From the NCBI GenBank assembly GCA_003132865.1, contig PKYZ01000075.1, forward strand, positions 24,770 to 38,022: a DNA stretch of 13,253 nucleotides, in the 5' to 3' direction. How positions within the stretch are numbered: position 1 is the stretch's first letter; every line of letters starts with the position of its first letter. This document shows positions 1 to 6,097 of this stretch, in pieces. The translations under genes were made by a program, and so were the position numbers. Source of the stretch: Bryobacterales bacterium (lineage in GTDB: Bacteria; Acidobacteriota; Terriglobia; Bryobacterales; Bryobacteraceae). Below the pieces are notes generated by a model. The model saw nothing but the letters and a program-made list of their open reading frames with translations, was not told the origin of the DNA and made no database searches.

Positions 1-1517
1 GCGCTGGCCAACTCGGCATCCACCGACTGATTCATCACCGAGAGACCGAGCAAATCGCCCCCGGTCGAGATGACCGCGCGCAGCAGCACCGTGCCTTCGA
101 TGCCCGCCGCCTCCGCGCCCGGCGGATACGCCGGCTTGGTCGTCGATACTAGCTTGGTCGCCTGCACGTTGCCGCCCACGCGAATGCGCCGCCGCGTGCC
201 GGTCTCCTGCGGACGCGGAACCTTACCCACCACTTCCACCGCTTCCGTGACCGGTCCGATGGCCAATATGATGTTGGTCCGGGCGGCGGGCAGCACAATC
301 GCTTTCTGGAACTCGGCAAAACCCTGCGCCCGGACTTCCAAGGTATACGATCCCGCGGGCAGACCGGAGAACCTGTATTCGCCCGCGTCGTTCGCGCGCG
401 CCCCCTCCTGGTGGCCGGTGTTGTTCTTCAGCAGGATCAGCACGCCCGGCACCACGGCGCCGCTCGCATCGTAAATGGATCCCGAGAGCGAAGCGGCCGG
501 CTGGGACGCTTGCCCGTGCAACGCAGCCAATGGAACTACCACCGCCAGAACCGCCGCCACTGCCGTCCAACAAAGGCGCCGGCTCAACCCGTTGCGGTTG
601 CGGCGTGCGTCGAGCAATGCGCGCACACGCTGCTCCAAGTCCGAAGTTGCCGCCATGCCCAGGGCCTCGGCGTAAGCGCCCGCATGCGCCACGGACCGCG
701 CCAGGCCTACCAGGTGCTCCGCGTATGCGGACTGCTCCGCTCCCGCTCGCACCACCGCGTCGTCGCACGAGCGCTCCTGTTCGCGGCGGAAGCGCGCGGC
801 CGCCAGCCACGCCAACGGACGAAACCAATACAGTGCCACCGCGACTCGCCCCATCAGCCAGAGCAGTGGATCTCTGCGCCGCGCATGCGTCAATTCGTGC
901 AGTAGGACAATGTCGCGCCGCTCGGTGTCCCACTCCTCCGACGTCTCCGGCAGCACCACGGACGTCGCGAGCACGCCGTCGGTCAGCGGCTCGTCGGTTT
1001 CGCCGCTGCACCGCAGCTTGACGATACGCCGCAGTCCGATGCGCTCGCCGGCTGCGTCGCGCGCCGCTATCCATTCGGGTGCACGGACTTCGCGCGCCCT
1101 CCGCAGCGACAGCGCCAGCCGCAAGTGCCCCACGCCTGTGCGCATCAGGGCCATGATCGCGCCCGCCAGCCAGATCATCACCGGCCACGCGGTGGTCCGC
1201 CGTGTGCGAGTGGGCTCGGACGGGCCTGAACTTTCCGATGCGGTTCCGGGCGCCGCGTCCGCTATCACAGCATCTGTCACAGCCGTGCGCGACATGGCAG
1301 GCGTGGCTGGCGCCTTCACGCGCAGGTTCCACCCCGGCAAAAGCGGCGAAAGCGCGGGAACCGCCAGCACCGCGCCCAGCGCGCACGTCCATGTGAAATA
1401 GCGCGCGGCCGCGGACCCCCGAATCATAACGCGCATCGCCAGCGTCAGCAGCCACGCAGCCGCCAGAATCACCGTCGCCTTGGCGGCGGCATCCAACAGA
1501 AACCCGATCGATGGCAT
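1..1517 (-). CDS. BlaR1/MecR1-like M56 membrane metalloprotease with carboxypeptidase-regulatory-like and TonB-like domains (partial)
   Basis: The frame is open for 505 codons from the ATG at 1517 and runs off the left edge. Seen: hydrophobic segments at about residues 6-30, 42-60, 111-127 and 313-334. The zinc motif HELTH is at 207-211, with the third-ligand region EQERSCDDAVV at 246-256, as in M56 peptidases. After the last membrane segment comes a CarboxypepD_reg-like fold (SLSGSIYDASGAVVPGV, about 343-430). A TonB-C-like segment (YPPGAEAAGIEGTVLLRA, from 464) is cut by the window edge. In BlaR1, signal binding activates the cytoplasmic protease, which removes the BlaI repressor. Here the extracellular penicillin-binding sensor of BlaR1 is replaced by these two small domains, an architecture I associate with Acidobacteria. 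The start lies 2 bases after the upstream repressor's stop, with an AAGGGGG ribosome site inside that gene, so the two are translationally coupled. The ligand is unknown. Confidence 0.88.
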   Translation of the reverse strand, partial: MPSIGFLLDAAAKATVILAAAWLLTLAMRVMIRGSAAARYFTWTCALGAVLAVPALSPLLPGWNLRVKAPATPAMSRTAVTDAVIADAAPGTASESSGPSEPTRTRRTTAWPVMIWLAGAIMALMRTGVGHLRLALSLRRAREVRAPEWIAARDAAGERIGLRRIVKLRCSGETDEPLTDGVLATSVVLPETSEEWDTERRDIVLLHELTHARRRDPLLWLMGRVAVALYWFRPLAWLAAARFRREQERSCDDAVVRAGAEQSAYAEHLVGLARSVAHAGAYAEALGMAATSDLEQRVRALLDARRNRNGLSRRLCWTAVAAVLAVVVPLAALHGQASQPAASLSGSIYDASGAVVPGVLILLKNNTGHQEGARANDAGEYRFSGLPAGSYTLEVRAQGFAEFQKAIVLPAARTNIILAIGPVTEAVEVVGKVPRPQETGTRRRIRVGGNVQATKLVSTTKPAYPPGAEAAGIEGTVLLRAVISTGGDLLGLSVMNQSVDAELAS

Positions 1518-1519
1518 TT

Positions 1520-1901
1520 TCAAATACCCCCTTTTTTGGCCTTTTCGATGAGCGCGGAAAGGCGGTCCAATTTGTCGGGAGCCAGGCCGCCGCCTTTCAA
1601 GTTCAGAAGGGCGGTGATGGCCTGCTCGCTGGAATTGTCGAAAAACGTTGCCAGCAGATGGCGCAGAGTTGATTGCCGCGCCCGGTCGCGCGGCACCGTG
1701 GGCAGGTACACGTATCGCAGCGCCTGCTCTTCGTGGCGCACGTGGCCCTTCTCCTCCAGCACGCGTAGCTTGGCGCGCACCGCCGAGTAGCTGGGCCGGT
1801 CCGGCAACTCGGCGTGGATCTCGGAAGCGGTGGCCCGCCCCCGGCGATTACAGGATGTCCATCATTTGCCGTTCGCGGCGGCTGAGAGTCTTTTCCGGCA
1901 T
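1520..1901 (-). pseudogene. BlaI/MecI/CopY-family transcriptional repressor, interrupted by a single-base insertion
   Basis: Read from the ATG at 1901, the gene begins MPEKTLSRRERQMMDIL and hits TAA at codon 18. Dropping one T of the pair at 1848-1849 restores one 126-residue protein that continues LYRRGRATASEIHAELPDRP and runs to the TGA at 1520. That is the normal BlaI length, with the N-terminal winged helix at about 4-75 and the C-terminal dimerisation part after it. The family binds operator palindromes as a dimer and represses its own operon until cleaved by the partner M56 protease, which is encoded 2 bases downstream. As written, only a fragment starting at the TTG at 1807 (95 residues) could be made. 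It would lack the first DNA-binding helices, leaving the operon unrepressed. A sequencing indel is an equally good explanation. Confidence 0.85.
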
Positions 1902-1907
1902 AGCCTA

Positions 1908-1923
1908 TGCTGCAAAAGCAGCA
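1908..1923 (-). promoter_or_regulatory. Perfect hairpin just upstream of the repressor gene
   Basis: TGCTGC and GCAGCA form a perfect 6-bp inverted repeat around AAAA, 7 bases upstream of the repressor start at 1901. It could be an autoregulatory operator or an mRNA stem limiting translation. It does not resemble the TACA/TGTA-type operators of classical BlaI, so its role is an inference from position only. Confidence 0.35.
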
Positions 1924-2023
1924 GCCTGCTTCAAAAGTGGCATCGACGGCCGCGCCTGTCAAGAGATTTTTGGCGCAAGAGTCCAGATCCCTCGGCCGCC
2001 GCCGAGTATCATTGTAGGTTCCT

Positions 2024-3286
2024 ATGCCCATCCGCTGGCTCCTCATCTTCTGGATGTTCGCCATCAGCGCCATCTCCTTTCTCGACCGCGTCAACATCTC
2101 CATCGCCGGCCGCTTCATCCAGCAGGAGTTTCACATCACCGACCTCCAGCTCGGCAATGTGTTCAGCGCCTTCCTGGTGGGATACGCGCTGTTTCAAACG
2201 CCCGCCGGCCGTCTCGCCGATCGCTTCGGACCCCGCCTCATCCTCACGCTCGGCACCCTTTGGTGGGGCGTCTTCACCGCCCTGACCGCCATGGTGTCGG
2301 CGGGCATGGCCAGCCTGTTCCTGGTGCTGCTCGCCGTGCGCTTCTCGCTGGGCGCGGGCGAATCCGTGCTGTTTCCCGCGTCCAACCGGTTAGTCGCCAA
2401 CTGGATTCCTTCCCGGGAGCGCGGTCTGGCGAACGGTATCATCTTCGCCGGCGTGGGCGTGGGCGCCGGCATCACCCCGCCATTGGTGACCCATATCGTT
2501 TTGCATTACGGATGGCGCGCGTCGTTCTGGATCAGCGCGGTCATCGGCCTCGCGGCCGGCGCCGTCTGGTATTGGCTCGCCCGCGACAGGCCCGAGAACC
2601 ACCCCTGGGTCACACCGCAAGAGACCGCGCTCATCGAGCAAGGATTGCCCGAGCCGCCCGCCGAACTCGAAATCGGCAAGCCGCTGCCGTGGCGCGTCAT
2701 CTTTGGAAGCAAGGACGTCCTGGCCATCGCGTTCAGCTATTTCACTTACGGCTACGCCGCCTGGATCTTCTTCGCTTGGTTCTTCATCTACCTCAGCGAC
2801 GTGCGCGGTCTCGATCTCAAGTCCAGCTCCTACTACGCCACGCTTCCATTCATCGCCATGGCCACCGGCTCCACGGTGGGCGGCCGCATCAGCGATATCC
2901 TCACGCGGCGCTACGGCAACCGCATCGGCCGCTGTGGGGTCGCCGTGGCCGGCATCGCGCTGGCGGCGGTCTTCATCGCCTCGGGAACGCAAGTGGAGAG
3001 CGCACGTCTCGCCAGCATCGTGCTGGCCGGCGGCGCGGGCACCTTGTACCTCGCGCAAAGCTCCTTCTGGTCCGTGACCGCCGACATGGCCGGCGCATCG
3101 GCCGGCTCGGTCTCCAGTGTGATGAACATGGGCGGCCAGATCGGCGGCATCGTCACCGCTTCGTTAACCCCGCTGATCGCCCACCAATTCAGTTGGACGG
3201 CGTCATTCCTGGTGGCCGCCGCCCTGTGCGCCGCCGGGTCTTTGGCGTGGCTCGTGGTGGATCCGGACGTGGAACTGGGCCGCTAG
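2024..3286 (+). CDS. MFS transporter, ACS (anion:cation symporter)-like family
   Basis: The product is 420 residues, the usual size for a 12-helix major facilitator. TM1 carries FLDRVNISIA (19-28), typical of the anion:cation symporter group (hexuronate, galactonate, phthalate and related transporters). The loop 2-3 motif is GRLADRFGPR (62-71), and GAGESVLFPASNRLVANW (110-127) followed by SRERGLANGII is also characteristic of this group. The short central hydrophilic loop at about 185-225 separates the two six-helix halves. It sits in the inner membrane and probably imports an organic anion by proton symport. The substrate cannot be read from the sequence, and no catabolic gene adjoins it. 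The gene is divergent from the repressor/protease pair across 122 bases, so shared control is possible but not shown. The ribosome site is weak. Confidence 0.88.
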   Translation: MPIRWLLIFWMFAISAISFLDRVNISIAGRFIQQEFHITDLQLGNVFSAFLVGYALFQTPAGRLADRFGPRLILTLGTLWWGVFTALTAMVSAGMASLFLVLLAVRFSLGAGESVLFPASNRLVANWIPSRERGLANGIIFAGVGVGAGITPPLVTHIVLHYGWRASFWISAVIGLAAGAVWYWLARDRPENHPWVTPQETALIEQGLPEPPAELEIGKPLPWRVIFGSKDVLAIAFSYFTYGYAAWIFFAWFFIYLSDVRGLDLKSSSYYATLPFIAMATGSTVGGRISDILTRRYGNRIGRCGVAVAGIALAAVFIASGTQVESARLASIVLAGGAGTLYLAQSSFWSVTADMAGASAGSVSSVMNMGGQIGGIVTASLTPLIAHQFSWTASFLVAAALCAAGSLAWLVVDPDVELGR

Positions 3287-3333
3287 CCTGCTATATTCAG
3301 GCCGCAGCTTTGATTGATAGAGCTACAGAATCG

Positions 3334-3340
3334 AAGGAGG
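3334..3340 (+). promoter_or_regulatory. Strong ribosome binding site that sets the start of the cysteine-rich gene
   Basis: AAGGAGG is a full Shine-Dalgarno match. It is 3 bases before an ATG (3344) whose frame ends after 28 codons, and 5 bases before a GTG (3346) that opens the cysteine-rich frame. The spacing and the content of the downstream protein favour GTG. Confidence 0.6.
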
Positions 3341-3345
3341 ATCAT

Positions 3346-3651
3346 GTGGGCTACTGCCCTATTTGCAGCAGAAACCCAATCGCCCCCTCTTGCCAGGACT
3401 GCCCCGGATGTGGGAACAGGGAATGGCTAATCGAAACAGGTCCCAAAACCTGCGAGACGTGTCCGATTTGTAACGGAACTGGTAAGCAGGCGCAACGTCA
3501 CGAGTGTAGTGGACGAGGGAAATACCATATAACCCTTGCGATAACGGCACGTCATCTGGCTATGATGTTTTTTGCAGGCCCTGCAATGGGACCGGCAAAA
3601 TCCGTTACGCTTTTGCTATATGTGCGGCAGCGCGGGCAGGGTGAATTGTAA
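3346..3651 (+). CDS. Small cysteine-rich protein with DnaJ-type CxxCxGTGK zinc knuckles, probably frameshifted
   Basis: As written the GTG frame gives 101 residues. Cysteines lie at 4, 7, 16, 19, 22, 36, 39, 42 and 54. CPICNGTGK (39-47) and CSGRGK (54-59) resemble the zinc-binding repeats of the DnaJ central domain. After codon 63 this frame becomes featureless, but the next frame reads PCDNGTSSGYDVF and then CRPCNGTGK, matching the earlier knuckle. Adding one base at the CCC run (3533-3535) joins them into a 99-residue protein ending at the TGA at 3642-3644. The two knuckles differ at most synonymous positions, which suggests both frames were selected as protein. There is no J-domain, signal peptide or membrane segment. 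Hand-counted GC over 3301-3660 is about 52%, against about 68% in a sample of the neighbouring transporter, so it may be acquired DNA. I do not recognise a named family. The likely role is zinc binding, with function unknown. Confidence 0.6.
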   Translation: MGYCPICSRNPIAPSCQDCPGCGNREWLIETGPKTCETCPICNGTGKQAQRHECSGRGKYHITLAITARHLAMMFFAGPAMGPAKSVTLLLYVRQRGQGEL

Positions 3652-3830
3652 GAAGGAAAACATGGACACCCGAACGGGCCGACGCATTTGGCGAGAATGC
3701 AGATCAATCGAGTACTAGCACCCGAACTCCCGCCCACCAATACAAGACGCGCTCAACCCGTCTTCTTGGTCACCATGTCACTTGGCTTATGCCGAAGCCG
3801 ATCAGCGGTTCCCGGGCTTCAAGGGCAAAA

Positions 3831-4301
3831 TCAGGGTCTTCGGCGTGTGGCAAAGGCGGTAAAGCTGTGATGCCGATAGAATCTCTCCGCCTGGTCGTCT
3901 TTGCCGTCCACCACGAGTGCATAGACGGCAACCTCGGATCGTGCCGCACGGTCCACGGCATCCCACAGCAATGCGCCTCCGAGCTTGAGGCCCCGATACG
4001 CAAGCGCAACGGCTAGGCGGCCCAAGCGCGCCACGGGAACGGAAGGATAGCGCGGCAAACGTTTCGCCAGCGAGTCCGGCATTTCGGCAAGCGGAATGCC
4101 GCCGGCAGCCAGCGTGTAGTATCCGGCAATTCCACCGGTCGTGACGTCGCGGGCTACGAAACAGGCTGTGATGCGGCGGCGCACATCCTGGCCAGCCTGG
4201 TACCGAAAATATCGATCCAGCGCATCAACTCCGCAGAGAAACTCCGTGTGATCGTGGCTTGGCGCCAGCCGCTCCACCACGAACGCAGCCGTCATCGCCA
4301 T
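3831..4301 (-). CDS. GNAT acetyltransferase toxin of a type II toxin-antitoxin system (TacT/AtaT-like), C-terminus frameshifted
   Basis: The 156-residue product matches the toxin GNATs that pair with DUF1778 antitoxins and acetylate aminoacyl-tRNA to stop translation. Seen: RLPRYPSVPVARLGRLAV (81-98), the acetyl-CoA loop YRGLKLGGALL (102-112), and FYRHHSF (141-147), whose tyrosine corresponds to the catalytic Tyr of TacT. The family normally ends in a strand like LFLPL. Here the frame stops early at RRRP, but restoring one base at the run 3834-3836 continues as RRPLILPLKPGNR and stops at 3802, giving 166 residues. So the last beta strand is lost as written. It lies 7 bases downstream of the full-length antitoxin frame, in the standard antitoxin-then-toxin order. 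Without the final strand it is probably inactive, unless the indel is an error. Confidence 0.85.
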   Translation of the reverse strand: MAMTAAFVVERLAPSHDHTEFLCGVDALDRYFRYQAGQDVRRRITACFVARDVTTGGIAGYYTLAAGGIPLAEMPDSLAKRLPRYPSVPVARLGRLAVALAYRGLKLGGALLWDAVDRAARSEVAVYALVVDGKDDQAERFYRHHSFTAFATRRRP

Positions 4302-4308
4302 GACGCGA

Positions 4309-4398
4309 TCAAGTCGCGATCAGGCGGGAATGGGCCTTCTTAGCGCGCTTCATAGCAGGCGCAAGAGCCGGCGGGTTCAGCAGCAGGTCGACGAATCG
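4309..4398 (-). pseudogene. Untranslated C-terminal remnant of the DUF1778 antitoxin
   Basis: Beyond the stop at 4399-4401 the same frame continues for 29 codons as RFVDLLLNPPALAPAMKR and so on, ending in TGA at 4309-4311. This is the usual DUF1778 tail, with the conserved LLNPP segment that wraps the toxin. With the stop codon read through, the antitoxin would be 93 residues, the family's normal length. Confidence 0.75.
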
Positions 4399-4590
4399 TT
4401 ACTGGTCTTGGAGTGACAACTGGATAACTTGAGCTTCATCGATGGTTCTGCGCGCGGCCTCCCGCGCGGCGGTGACCACAAAATCGCTGAGACTGCGACC
4501 CTGGAGTTCCGCGGCGCGCTTCACAGCCCGCAGGGCGTCGGGAGGAATGCGAGCTTCGATGCGCGCGGTGCGCGTCGGTTGTTGGGGCAT
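4399..4590 (-). CDS. DUF1778 ribbon-helix-helix antitoxin, cut short by a nonsense codon
   Basis: The ATG at 4590 opens MPQQPTRTARIEARIPPDAL, followed by KRAAELQGRSLSDFVVTAA, the ribbon-helix-helix DNA-binding fold of DUF1778 antitoxins (TacA/AtaR type). The frame ends after 63 residues at TAA, just after LSLQDQ. The family has a glutamine here, and CAA to TAA is one substitution. The missing 29 residues contain the toxin-neutralising tail. The truncated product could still dimerise and bind DNA but should not neutralise the GNAT toxin encoded downstream. Damage to both partners is coherent, since a dead toxin needs no antidote. The gene is divergent from the GAF gene across about 100 bases. 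Confidence 0.85.
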   Translation of the reverse strand: MPQQPTRTARIEARIPPDALRAVKRAAELQGRSLSDFVVTAAREAARRTIDEAQVIQLSLQDQ

Positions 4591-4602
4591 GGCTTGAGTC
4601 TC

Positions 4603-4635
4603 TGTACCGGTTCTTATTGTACGGGATTCTACCGG
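4603..4635 (-). promoter_or_regulatory. Candidate promoter/operator of the toxin-antitoxin operon
   Basis: On the minus strand TACAAT (4621-4616) is a near-consensus -10, 26 bases before the antitoxin start. No good -35 is seen. On the plus strand it is overlapped by three related octamers: TGTACCGG (4603-4610), TGTACGGG (4619-4626) and TCTACCGG (4628-4635). Ribbon-helix-helix antitoxins bind short repeated half-sites over their own promoter, so an operator is plausible but unproven. Confidence 0.35.
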
Positions 4636-4695
4636 ACCATTCACGCCGCCGCGCTCCCACGTTAAATCTGTTACAGTCATGCTAATACGAAAGTG

Positions 4696-5208
4696 ATGAA
4701 GCCCCCCATCCCGCTCAACGAGCACGCGCGCCTGGAGTTGTTGCGGCAATACGGCATACTGGACACCGCCGCCGAGCCCGCCTTCGACGAGATCACCGCG
4801 CGCGCCGCGGAGATCTGCCAGACCCCCATCAGCCTGCTTAGCTTCGTCGATAGGGATCGCACTTGGTTCAAGTCGAACACCGGGCTGCCGCTTCGCGAGA
4901 TACCCCGCGACGCTTCCTTCTGCGCGCACGCCATCTGCCAGAACGATCTGTACATGCCCCCCGATTTGCTCGCCGACGAGCGCTTCTCGCATAACCCTCT
5001 GGTGACCCAGAAACCCCACCTGCGATTCTACGCCGGCATGCCGTTGCTTTCGCCCGAGGGTCTCGCGTTGGGCACCCTCTGCGTGATCGATCGCCGGCCG
5101 CGCGAACTGACGCCGGAACAAACGGACGAACTGAAAGAGTTGGCCAAAGGCGCCGTCCTGCTGCTTGAAATCCGCCGCGCCGGCGGCCGCCCTCCCGTGC
5201 GCGCCTGA
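4696..5208 (+). CDS. Stand-alone GAF-domain sensor protein
   Basis: The 170-residue protein is essentially one GAF domain. Residues 11-28 read LELLRQYGILDTAAEPAF. The core includes ICQTPISLLSFVDRDRTWFKS, then SFCAHAI, PLVTQKPHLRFYAGMPLL and LGTLCVIDRRPRELT. These are hallmarks of the GAF subfamily usually fused to histidine kinases or diguanylate cyclases. No output domain, membrane segment or signal peptide is present, so it is a soluble single-domain sensor that must act through a partner. The ligand is unknown. A GTG directly precedes the ATG (4693) and is an alternative start. Neither has a good ribosome site. It lies 10 bases ahead of the HemD-like gene on the same strand, which indicates an operon. 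Confidence 0.88.
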   Translation: MKPPIPLNEHARLELLRQYGILDTAAEPAFDEITARAAEICQTPISLLSFVDRDRTWFKSNTGLPLREIPRDASFCAHAICQNDLYMPPDLLADERFSHNPLVTQKPHLRFYAGMPLLSPEGLALGTLCVIDRRPRELTPEQTDELKELAKGAVLLLEIRRAGGRPPVRA

Positions 5209-5218
5209 AAAAACCATC

Positions 5219-6055
5219 ATGTCCTTCGCCGGAATGCAGATCCTGTCCCTGGAAAGCCGCCGCTCAGCCGAGATTGCCGAATTGATTCGCAAACAGGGAG
5301 GCGAACCCGTGCTGGCCCCTTCCATGCGCGAAGCGCCTCTGGAGCTGAACGAGGCCGCCTTCCAATTCGCCGAGCGCCTCTTCGCCGGCGAGTTCGATAT
5401 GATGATCCTTCTCACCGGCGTGGGCACCCGCCTGCTGCATCAGGCGCTCTCCACGCGCTATGGGCCGGAACGCTTTCCCGAGGCTCTGCGCCGCATCGCC
5501 GTGGTGGCCCGCGGACCCAAGCCCGCCGCCGTCCTGCGCGGACTCGATGTGCCGGTCTCAGTCGCCGTGCCCGAGCCCAATACCTGGCGCGAACTGCTCG
5601 CCGCCATCCGCGATCGTCCCGAGCGGCGCATCGCCGTCCAGGAATACGGACGCCCCAACCCCGAGCTGCTGGATGGCCTGCGCCAGCGCGGCGCCGAAGT
5701 CGCCACCGTGCGCGTCTACCAGTGGGACCTGCCTGCAGACACCGAACCCCTGCGCGCAGCCGCCCGCCGCCTGGCCGCCGGCGAATTGCAAGTGGCGCTC
5801 TTCACCACTTCCATTCAGATCGAACACCTGCGGCGCATCGCCGCCGAGGCCGGAATCGAAGCCGCCGTGCTATCGGCCCTGCGCGCCATGGTGGTCGCTT
5901 CTATTGGCCCTACCACCAGCGAAGCCCTCGAAGAAGCCGGCGTGCACCCCGACCTGGAACCCACCCATCCAAAGATGGGATTCCTGGTGCAGGAAACGGC
6001 CCAGCGCGCCGAAGACATCCTGCGCGCCAAAAACCGGTGGCATTCTGACTCCTGA
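5219..6055 (+). CDS. Uroporphyrinogen-III synthase (HemD/HEM4)-like protein
   Basis: The product is 278 residues from the ATG at 5219. An upstream ATG at 5165 would overlap the GAF gene and add a low-complexity leader, so I did not choose it. The two-domain HEM4 fold shows as MQILSLESRRSAEIAELI at the start, FDMMILLTGVGTRLL, RRIAVQEYGRPNPELLDGL, FTTSIQIEHLRRIA and VASIGPTTSEALEEAGVHP near the end. HemD cyclises hydroxymethylbilane to uroporphyrinogen III for haem, sirohaem and B12. No other tetrapyrrole gene is present, and the sequence resembles the HEM4-like proteins linked to regulators, so a regulatory or alternative role is possible. The last codons and stop lie in a heptamer repeat. Confidence 0.78.
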   Translation: MSFAGMQILSLESRRSAEIAELIRKQGGEPVLAPSMREAPLELNEAAFQFAERLFAGEFDMMILLTGVGTRLLHQALSTRYGPERFPEALRRIAVVARGPKPAAVLRGLDVPVSVAVPEPNTWRELLAAIRDRPERRIAVQEYGRPNPELLDGLRQRGAEVATVRVYQWDLPADTEPLRAAARRLAAGELQVALFTTSIQIEHLRRIAAEAGIEAAVLSALRAMVVASIGPTTSEALEEAGVHPDLEPTHPKMGFLVQETAQRAEDILRAKNRWHSDS

Positions 6056-6080
6056 TCTGTGACTCCTGAGTTCTGGCGTC
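6046..6080 (+). repeat. Degenerate tandem heptamer array
   Basis: Five 7-base units starting with TG: TGACTCC, TGATCTG, TGACTCC, TGAGTTC and TGGCGTC. The first unit and part of the second contain the end and stop of the HemD-like gene. The array lies between two convergent genes. Confidence 0.55.
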
Positions 6081-6097
6081 CAAATCCCGCAGGGACC

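Noticed and set aside
223..1455. 410-codon minus-strand frame overlapping the M56 gene
   Set aside because: It is Gly/Arg/Ala-rich noise. The other minus-strand frame contains HELTH and the downstream domains.
1648..3345. Long open plus-strand frame antisense to the repressor and out of frame over the transporter
   Set aside because: Its product is Arg/Pro/His-rich without domains, and the overlapping frames encode recognisable proteins. Only its last part, from 3346, is kept, as the cysteine-rich gene.
3662..3718. Short frame from an ATG preceded by AAGGAAA
   Set aside because: It gives only 18 residues with no family features. The 3652-3801 gap holds no gene I can support.
3744..3764. AAGACG/CGTCTT stem downstream of the toxin as a terminator
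   Set aside because: Short stem, wide loop and no T-run on either strand.
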